Assembly (NCBI RefSeq): GCF_937877005.1
Contig: NZ_CALEFV010000065.1
Location: forward strand, 1 to 22,263
Source: an uncultured Fibrobacter sp.
GTDB taxonomy: Bacteria > Fibrobacterota > Fibrobacteria > Fibrobacterales > Fibrobacteraceae
Length of the DNA stretch: 22,263 bases
Reading direction: 5' to 3'
Below are positions 1 to 5,593 of this stretch, in pieces. The position numbers and the translations under genes are program-made. A model generated the notes under the pieces. The model saw nothing but the letters and a program-made list of their open reading frames with translations, did no database searches and was not told where the DNA came from. Position 1 is the stretch's first letter. Each line of letters begins with the position of its first letter.

Positions 1-215
1 TCTTCATGAGCTCTCCTTACAGTTATCAAAGTTTTCAAATCGTCAGAGACAATTAACGTCCAAAATCGATTGTCAACCTCGGTAATAATTTTAGAAACAC
101 CTTCTTTATCGGATGGGGCGTGTACTAAGACTTTTCTCCGTAGAACCTTTCCAAGCATTTCCACGGTGAATCCTCTTTCACGCATTCTCTCAAAAGCGTG
201 CCTTGTGATATTCAT
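1..215 (-). CDS. DUF4258-like small protein, C-terminus cut by window edge
   Basis: Reading from 215 to the left edge gives 71 codons with no stop. The protein starts MNITRHAFERMRERG and continues through VSDDLKTLITVRRAHE. The N-terminal H-A-x-x-R-M-x-x-R-G pattern followed by a short beta-rich section is typical of DUF4258, a small fold related to RelE/BrnT-type toxins. It starts with ATG, has a GAGGT ribosome binding site about 6 nt upstream, and lies behind a consensus promoter. In such families a partner (antitoxin-like) gene often follows; here it would lie outside the window. The family call comes from the N-terminal pattern only, and toxin activity is an inference. Confidence 0.65.
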   Translation of the reverse strand, partial: MNITRHAFERMRERGFTVEMLGKVLRRKVLVHAPSDKEGVSKIITEVDNRFWTLIVSDDLKTLITVRRAHE

Positions 216-229
216 CTATTGACCTCTCT

Positions 230-258
230 ATTATAGAAAATGTATATACACTTGTCAA
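230..258 (-). promoter_or_regulatory. Consensus sigma70-type promoter for the DUF4258 gene
   Basis: On the minus strand, TTGACA (253-258) and TATAAT (230-235) are separated by exactly 17 bases. This is a perfect match to the housekeeping consensus, placed just upstream of the start codon at 215. The -35 box overlaps the end of an 11-bp direct repeat, so it may be repressed by a DNA-binding partner. Confidence 0.75.
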
Positions 259-278
259 TACACATTACAATACACATT
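256..278. repeat. Two 11-bp direct repeats overlapping the promoter
   Basis: CAATACACATT occurs at 256-266 and again at 268-278 (12-bp period), with a weaker third copy (AAATACATG) near 280-288. The first copy overlaps the -35 box of the promoter at 230-258. This geometry suits an operator of the kind found upstream of toxin-antitoxin genes. The regulator is unknown. Confidence 0.5.
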
Positions 279-292
279 GAAATACATGTTTT

Positions 293-784
293 TTACACCT
301 CGTCCTTATCGGCAGGGCTATATTTTGAGCAGAACAAATCAACCCCAATCAACTGCTGGTTTTCCACATTGCAGTCCTTCATCTGCTTGAAAAGGCGAAT
401 CAAAGCCTTGCTTTGAGCAGTCGCCCGTTCGCCCTTGAGCACCGTCATGAGCATGTAGATACCCTGTTCGGTAAAGGCGTAGGGGGCATATTTTATGTTA
501 GTCCCCCGTCGATTGTTGTTCAAGGACGAAATTTTCGACCTTGAACATGTTTCCGCCTCCTTTAAAGTTAATTGGAAACGAAAATCTTCATCAAATTTTT
601 CGATATTATTTTTCACCTGTTCGTTAAATCTCTTTGTCGTATACCCGTAAATCTCGGCCAGGTCGGCATCGAGCATCACCTTGACCCCGCGAATGGTGTA
701 TATTCGCGATTTGAGCAGGGTTTCGTCAATAAGCGGGAACTCCGATTTGACTGGCGCAACCGCCATATCTTTCTTTTTAGCCAT
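293..784 (-). CDS. ORF6N domain-containing protein
   Basis: The 163-residue protein carries the ORF6N signature found in phage and phage-derived proteins. It shows IYTIRGVKVMLDADLAEIYG (residues about 28-47), then TKRFNEQVKNN, then F-x-E-D-F-R-F-Q-L-T, and later YAPYAFTEQGIYMLMTVLKG followed by A-x-x-x-S-x-A-L-I-R-L-F. ORF6N domains are thought to bind DNA or act in regulation; this protein's role is unknown. The start is supported by GGAGG about 6 nt before ATG. A perfect palindrome lies 67 bp upstream and may be its operator. It is shorter than many family members, which have extra C-terminal coiled coil. It sits between a broken restriction gene and a DUF4258 gene, in a phage/defence-like setting. 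Confidence 0.85.
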   Translation of the reverse strand: MAKKKDMAVAPVKSEFPLIDETLLKSRIYTIRGVKVMLDADLAEIYGYTTKRFNEQVKNNIEKFDEDFRFQLTLKEAETCSRSKISSLNNNRRGTNIKYAPYAFTEQGIYMLMTVLKGERATAQSKALIRLFKQMKDCNVENQQLIGVDLFCSKYSPADKDEV

Positions 785-850
785 ATAGCCTCCATTTGCC
801 GCATGTTGCGGCTGGTTGATGTTAGAGGCGTCCCCTTATTCCTGCACCAA

Positions 851-867
851 GGTCAAAAATTTTGACC
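851..867. promoter_or_regulatory. Palindromic candidate operator upstream of the ORF6N gene
   Basis: GGTCAAAAATTTTGACC is a perfect inverted repeat with 8-bp arms around one central base. It lies in the space between the endonuclease gene end (964) and the ORF6N start (784). No T-run follows it, so a protein-binding site is more likely than a terminator. Confidence 0.45.
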
Positions 868-880
868 TCGATAAAATCGG

Positions 881-917
881 AATAAAAAAAACGCGATTCT
901 CCATTTGACAGAGAACC
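881..917 (-). terminator. Probable intrinsic terminator after the LlaJI-like endonuclease remnant
   Basis: Read on the minus strand, arms GGTTCTC and GAGAATC (one G-U pair) enclose a 9-nt loop. They are followed after 3 nt by a run of eight T residues. It lies about 50 bp past the stop codon at 964. Confidence 0.6.
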
Positions 918-963
918 ACGTGCAGCTTTAATGTACCTAATATCTAAAAAGTTGGCAAGGGGC

Positions 964-2433
964 CTAAAGAAATTTTACAAGTGCGTCAACCACACCCAAT
1001 TCAGTGACTTTGTTTTGCTGCAGGCTTTCATCGTCCCATTTCTGGGAATTACCGTTATCCCAAATTTCATGGGGCCACACTTGGAACATTTCGCACTTTT
1101 CGTCTTTAACAATTTGACGAATTTTTTCGTAATCTTTATCCAAGGCGCCTTTCAGCGAAATGTTCACGGCACTTTGCTCCAGCGCGAGTATCAGGCAATG
1201 CGGCGTTCCTGCGGGTTGGAACACGCGGCCCACTAGCGCATGGAAATGGCGGTCAACAAAATCCTGGAGCCGTTCTGCATAATCGGGTTTTTGCCAGTCC
1301 GGCAAATATACGGCCCAGAAGTAGTAATTGTCGCCCAGCAGCTCCAAAAAATCTTCGCGGAATCTCTTTCGGGTCTTCTTCTTGAATTCGTCACGTAGGG
1401 ACGAATGCTTAGAGGTGTAGGTCTTTAGCACGTACAAGAAGTTTATGTTGTACACCTTCAGCAGGAGCGTGTCGCGGTCAAAGAGGCGATTGCGGAAATG
1501 GCGGTTGCGCTTGCCCCACATATCATCTTCGCTGGGCTCAACGATATCCTTTGTTTCGCCTTTCTTCGAAAAATACGGATCGTCGTACTGGCCGTCGTTT
1601 TCGTACTTTGGGACAAATCCGCGGATAAAGAAGTTCGGCGTGACGCTGTAGCCTTCCGTCACCGAGTCCCTGTAGCGAACTCCTTGATGGACACCCGAAC
1701 TATAGCATTCGTCATTGCCATCGACAAAATCGGGAGAGAAAAAGTCCTGGACAATGTTCTTGGCGTAGGTGTACTGCTTTGCAACCGACTGGCCGAGCAC
1801 CTCGTTTTCTTCTTTATAATACTTGCTATCGCCAATGTGCCAAATGCTTTCGCTCCCGTCGGCGAATATCAGCGACTTTTCCTTGTACAGGTGGTCGATT
1901 ATCTTGCCGTCTTCGTTTTTCTTCAACTTCGCGACTTCTTTATCCTGATCGCTGATGAGGCTGTCGATCATCGCCTCGAAAACGTTGTTGAACGAATTTG
2001 CAATCAGGTATTCCTTCGCCTTTACGTTCTTGTTGGTGTACCTGGCGCCCCAACGGAAAAACGCCTCCATTATGTTGTAGAGTTTCAGCAGGCGGTCTTC
2101 GAAATATTTGTACTTGATACGGCGAAGCTCGCGCTGCCCGCGTTCGCATTCCAGAAGGCGTGCGAACTCCTGCCTTTTGAGCGGAACGTAGAACTCGCTC
2201 TGCGGCATTTCGAACCCGAACTCGTCCTGGATAAACTTCATCGCGGAGAAATACAGAACAAGCAGACGGTCATCCAGATCGAAAAACTTCTTCTTGTTCA
2301 CCAGTTCCATGTAGATTGGCGAATCGCCTTGAATAAAGGGCGTCTTTTTCGCAATGGTCCGCAGCCAGTTAATCCGGTTGTTTCCGCTATGCTTGTTCTT
2401 GGCAACAAAGACGAACAGGTTCTGGTTTTTCTT
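964..2433 (-). pseudogene. N-terminally truncated LlaJI/McrC-like restriction endonuclease
   Basis: The first ATG in this frame is at 2310 (448 residues). However, 41 sense codons upstream of it still read as protein and include NLFVFVAKNKH and RINWLRTI...SPIYMELV. The I-N-W-x-x-T-I plus S-P-I-Y pattern recalls the middle of LlaJI-family restriction enzymes. Upstream the frame runs into a palindrome-rich stretch and a TAG at 2470-2472 with no start codon. The nuclease core is present: FNNVFEAMID, then KIIDHLYK, then IGDSKYYK, a PD-(D/E)XK-like arrangement as in McrC-type subunits. About the first third of the protein therefore seems lost. A shorter product from the internal ATG is possible but would lack the N-terminal recognition part. 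LlaJI systems carry C5 methyltransferases, and a complete one and a stub lie nearby. The family name is recalled from motifs, not from a search. Confidence 0.6.
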
Positions 2434-2435
2434 GG

Positions 2436-2555
2436 GCGTTCCCCGGCTCCTGCCGGGTCGGGCTATATTCTAGAGGCAATCGCCAGCGCATACGCTTGCC
2501 GCTCGCCTCCTAGAACCAAGCCTCGCTATGCGAGTCTTGTCCCCAAGGGGTCACT
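2436..2555. repeat. GC-rich cluster of short palindromes at the truncation point
   Basis: Four inverted repeats lie in about 120 bp: CCCGGC-TCCT-GCCGGG (2442-2457); an imperfect long one from 2469 to 2514 whose ends are TCTAGAGGC and GCCTCCTAGA; CTCGC-TAT-GCGAG (2522-2534); and CCCCAAGGGG (2541-2550). The block is much more GC-rich than the DUF2971 gene beside it. It lies exactly where the endonuclease frame loses its N-terminus. It looks like a REP-type dispersed element, but copy number cannot be judged here. Confidence 0.5.
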
Positions 2556-2559
2556 ATCC

Positions 2560-3447
2560 CTAACGCGAAAAGTTGTTCTCATCCGCCGTGTCTTCAGACA
2601 TTAGTGACTTCCAATAAGCAGGATCATTTAAGTTTGGCTCGCCATAATCCCACCAAATTGAGAATCGTTTCATTTTAGGATTGCAGCAATCCATCGCCTT
2701 TTCCAAAGACGATTTATTTTCTTCGGGAAATCTCGCTCCGGTAATAACGCCGCATAAGGAATTTGCCACGGAGAACGAAACAAGTTCACCGGTACTCTTT
2801 AACGCTTTGTTTATAAGTAGTAGCCGATATTCTTGTTCATCTCTAAAATCTTCGCATTTTTGATACAGAAATTTTATTCGATCTGGGGTTAAAAACGATT
2901 CGCAAGATTGATCAAAAGCATTTCTTATCGGGTTAAGATTATTTGTATAATTGACTACATCACAAAAGGTTTCGCAAGAACTTTTTTCAAAAGAACCCTT
3001 AAATTCTTTTTCTAAACACAACTTGTCAAATATTAAACAGACTCCTTTATGATTATCCGCATATTGAGCCCACATCCTTGAACGAGCCCACCCTTTTGAC
3101 AAATTATTATAATAATTTGTCTGACCACGCTCCGATTTATCTGGAAAAGGAGTATCCATTGAAAAACAGGCCAATCGTACAGAATTTTCCTTTTCTGTCA
3201 CGGCGTTTAAGAACATGAAGAGCCGTGCTGCACATTCCTCGTTTGTGGGATTGTCGTTAGAAACAACGCCATCATTATGGTGGTCTTGAAATTCCAACGG
3301 ATCATTCATATTGACAAGCGAACTTAATCGCATTTGCTGACTAAGTAATATTCCTAATGCCGACGAATACGAAGTATAATGAAATAAATACTTACCACCT
3401 TCTATTGGCATCGCTTGTTCTAAATCTACGCAAGATGGATATAGCAT
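2560..3447 (-). CDS. DUF2971 family protein
   Basis: The 295-residue protein has the DUF2971 landmarks in order: YLFHYTSYSSALGILLSQ (about 19-36), RLSSLVNMNDPLEF (about 40-53), MWAQYADNHKGVCLIFD (about 124-140), and the D-E-Q-E-Y-R-L-L-L motif near 203-211. The biochemical function of DUF2971 is not established; members often occur in defence islands and near restriction genes. The gene is AT-rich like the upstream operon. No convincing ribosome binding site precedes ATG 3447, and the second Met (MPIEGG, residue 13) is an alternative start. It follows the methyltransferase stub and ends next to the palindrome cluster. Confidence 0.8.
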   Translation of the reverse strand: MLYPSCVDLEQAMPIEGGKYLFHYTSYSSALGILLSQQMRLSSLVNMNDPLEFQDHHNDGVVSNDNPTNEECAARLFMFLNAVTEKENSVRLACFSMDTPFPDKSERGQTNYYNNLSKGWARSRMWAQYADNHKGVCLIFDKLCLEKEFKGSFEKSSCETFCDVVNYTNNLNPIRNAFDQSCESFLTPDRIKFLYQKCEDFRDEQEYRLLLINKALKSTGELVSFSVANSLCGVITGARFPEENKSSLEKAMDCCNPKMKRFSIWWDYGEPNLNDPAYWKSLMSEDTADENNFSR

Positions 3448-3461
3448 ATTTTTAGCCGTTA

Positions 3462-3680
3462 CTATTCCATATATTGCAACGTGTCTGGATATTTCAACAC
3501 ATTTCTAAAAACATCTTCCAGACGAATCTTTCGCATTGCTTCAACTAGTTTGTTTTTGGAAACAGTACCTTTGAGATAACACTCCCACACAAAAGATGGT
3601 TTCAGGAATACCAAATATATTGGGACTAATTGTTCAACGCCCCATTTTAACAATTTGCTCGCGAGAGTACTGATACGCAT
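3462..3680 (-). CDS. Doubtful 72-residue open frame overlapping the methyltransferase stub
   Basis: This frame starts at an ATG inside the methyltransferase stub, in a different frame, and runs to a TAG 14 bp before the DUF2971 start. The peptide is not recognisable; it contains VEQLVPIYLVFLKPSF and ends KYPDTLQYME. There is no ribosome binding site. It could be chance, or the remnant of another gene joined to the stub by deletion and frameshift. Confidence 0.25.
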   Translation of the reverse strand: MRISTLASKLLKWGVEQLVPIYLVFLKPSFVWECYLKGTVSKNKLVEAMRKIRLEDVFRNVLKYPDTLQYME

Positions 3681-3792
3681 TCATAAATGACGGCAAATAT
3701 TCATTAACAAACTTTATATCATAACCCGATTGTTCAAAACCGAGATCGAGAAAACCAGAGCCAGAGAAGAAGAAAAAAATATTTGGTTTCAT
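3634..3792 (-). pseudogene. N-terminal stub of a second C5 cytosine methyltransferase
   Basis: ATG at 3792 opens 52 codons ending in TGA at 3634. The product begins MKPNIFFFFSGSGFLDLGFE, continues SGYDIKFVNEY and ends near YQYSREQIVKMGR. The F-S-G-S-G-F-L-D-L-G-F-E segment is motif I of C5 DNA methyltransferases (AdoMet binding), and V-N-E fits motif II. Everything after motif II is missing: no PC motif, ENV motif or recognition domain occurs in any frame downstream. It starts 29 bp after the HNH gene stop in the same direction, so it was probably once a full operon member removed by deletion. It is a different protein from the methyltransferase at 7976-9166, whose N-terminus reads RYIDIFAGCGGLSVGLQ. 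Confidence 0.7.
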
Positions 3793-3821
3793 ATATAGCA
3801 CCATACATTAAATGATTTGTT

Positions 3822-4550
3822 TTATTTTCCACCAAGGAAAATAATTTTTTGGTGATATCTTAAATTATTTATAAATTCTGCGGTTGTTTTTAATTCGTAT
3901 CTACGATTTCTATCAATATTTAATAAATCAATATTTTGATTATCAAGTTCTGTAGAACAAATAATTCTGCCATCGTCATCAAAAGTTATCAAGCCTACAT
4001 CAAACAATCTGTCATAAAGAGGACTCAGTAACAATCCGTTTTCAGAGCTCAATCGCTGTTCGTTCGTACTAACTGACCATGGACGAACATGGCTTGCAAG
4101 AAGCAGGCGTTTGTCATTTATTCCAGTTACAACACAACGCCCCTCATATTTTTCAAATAATTTCCTTCGAAATAAGCCTTGCCCTATTCTCGAACGGATA
4201 ATCGCCTCTCGTTCGGTTTGATTTCTTGTCTCGCCAATAAACTGTTCGTAAGACGAATCACACAGCAAAGCTCCGTTATCCGCTAAAAAGTTCCTATACT
4301 GTTTCAAAGAATTACTATACATGTTGTTTCCCCGATCATTCTTCTCGTTGAACAAACTGCTCAAAGAAGCTTTCTGTATAGCAACCTCTAATTCACTCAA
4401 AGACATTTCTGTCAAAGGTTTGTCAATCAATCTCCATTCAATAAAATCTTTAGAACATGCGCTTAATCCACTCTTGTAGTGACGTGCTGTAGATTTAGTT
4501 TTTATTGCAGAACGCAACATCCAATCATAAAAGGTATTTAAATCTTGCAT
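3822..4550 (-). CDS. HNH endonuclease (HNH_2-type, restriction-like)
   Basis: The 242-residue protein has a C-terminal HNH nuclease domain. YEGRCVVTG (about 135-143) is followed by ASHVRPW (152-158, His154 the likely metal-activating His), NGLLLSPLYDRLFDVGLITF (171-190) and a D-D-D-G-R turn. This A-S-H-x-x-P-W...L-Y-D-x-L-F-D arrangement is the HNH_2 family, common among stand-alone restriction endonucleases. The N-terminal 110 residues are helical and resemble no domain I can name; they may recognise DNA or the methylation state. The gene follows the receiver-HEPN gene by 59 bp, in the same direction, with no obvious ribosome binding site. By context it is the restriction partner of the C5 methyltransferase at 7976-9166, which is an inference. 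Confidence 0.85.
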   Translation of the reverse strand: MQDLNTFYDWMLRSAIKTKSTARHYKSGLSACSKDFIEWRLIDKPLTEMSLSELEVAIQKASLSSLFNEKNDRGNNMYSNSLKQYRNFLADNGALLCDSSYEQFIGETRNQTEREAIIRSRIGQGLFRRKLFEKYEGRCVVTGINDKRLLLASHVRPWSVSTNEQRLSSENGLLLSPLYDRLFDVGLITFDDDGRIICSTELDNQNIDLLNIDRNRRYELKTTAEFINNLRYHQKIIFLGGK

Positions 4551-4609
4551 AATTTTCTATTTCTGAAATGGATAAATAAAAATTTTTAATCTAGGTACAG
4601 AACCAGCTT

Positions 4610-5593
4610 TTAAGCTGTTTTGACAACCTCTAAGAGTTCTTCAAATAATTCATGATGGTACGCAATGCTTTTACGGATGGTTACAAAGTCCTTTTCTGTA
4701 AAGATAATATCACCTTTTTTCTTCGTGGCAAGGACTTCTTTACCTTTTATCATGACACTTTTAGAGTGTGCAAGATTGTTACGAATTTGTATGATATTCT
4801 CGTCATAGTCTTTGAAAATAAATTTCCTTGATATAGAAACCTTTCTCAGAATTTCATTGATCGTATGAGCTTTTTTCGATGAGTCAAAATCAAAGTTTGA
4901 AAGGATTTCCTCAATATTTTTTGCATTCATCCAAACATGTGTGCAATTTTTAGGGCATTCGCCTTTTTCTACAATAAATCCTTTTTCGTTGTCGTTTGCT
5001 TTAATGATGTCAACAAGGCCTTTTTTAACCTTTTTTAAAGTTGATTTTTGTATTTCCTTTATTATTTTATTTTTGAAATCCGTCCATTCCGTCGATGCGG
5101 ACCCCTTCTTAGAATAAAATTCTCGAATAATATCTTCCATCAAATTGTCAAGCTCGCTCACTTCAGCCATGACAAGACCGCGAAGGTTGTTTAAATCGTT
5201 CATCTTGCCAACTGTGAGCAAAATTAGATCTTTCATTTTTTTTAAAAGTTTGTCTTCCCATCTTGTTGTATTTTCAAAAAAGAACGAAACGCGGTCTAAT
5301 TTTTTGTCCGGCAACTCGCTTTGTCCGGAATAAAACAGGACTTCCGTATTTACGCTATTGTCACGAATAAACGATATGAAGTCATCGCCACGATCTTCAT
5401 CGATATTGTAATCAGAAAAAATAACATCATATTTATCCGAATTCACAAATTCTTCTGCCGATTCTAAATCTTCACAGAAATCGATCTGAGGTTCATAAAA
5501 TAGTGACTTGATGAATTTGTGCAAAGATTTTTCTTCTTTTGCAAAATCGTCCTTGTGGTCATCAACCCACAAGATTTTGTACTTTAAACTCAC
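4610..5593 (-). CDS. Receiver-domain protein with C-terminal HEPN-like domain
   Basis: The 327-residue protein begins with a CheY-like receiver: KILWVDDH (acidic pair Asp11-Asp12), DVIFSDYNID (probable phospho-acceptor Asp61) and VLFYSGQ (switch residue Ser89). The usual Lys after strand 5 is not evident; that stretch reads SFFFENTTR. Residues about 110-327 are not a DNA-binding output. They are mostly helical and contain IQIRNNLAH with R271-x4-H276, the R-N-x3-H pattern of HEPN domains (RNase toxins and related folds). A KxxxH-type helix (about 301-325) follows. The GTG start overlaps the stop of the dual-GHKL gene as GTGA, indicating translational coupling and a stoichiometric partner. Likely logic: the kinase-like protein controls the receiver, which controls the HEPN effector. 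The HEPN call rests on motif and helical context alone. Confidence 0.75.
   Translation of the reverse strand: MSLKYKILWVDDHKDDFAKEEKSLHKFIKSLFYEPQIDFCEDLESAEEFVNSDKYDVIFSDYNIDEDRGDDFISFIRDNSVNTEVLFYSGQSELPDKKLDRVSFFFENTTRWEDKLLKKMKDLILLTVGKMNDLNNLRGLVMAEVSELDNLMEDIIREFYSKKGSASTEWTDFKNKIIKEIQKSTLKKVKKGLVDIIKANDNEKGFIVEKGECPKNCTHVWMNAKNIEEILSNFDFDSSKKAHTINEILRKVSISRKFIFKDYDENIIQIRNNLAHSKSVMIKGKEVLATKKKGDIIFTEKDFVTIRKSIAYHHELFEELLEVVKTA

Noticed and set aside
905..930. Plus-strand TTGACA as a possible promoter
   Set aside because: No -10 at 16-18 bp, and it would drive antisense RNA; the bases are better explained as the loop of the minus-strand terminator.
1498..2604. 368-codon open frame on the plus strand
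   Set aside because: It lies antisense to the endonuclease remnant, which shows real nuclease motifs; its peptide is low-complexity hydrophobic with no motif and no ribosome binding site.
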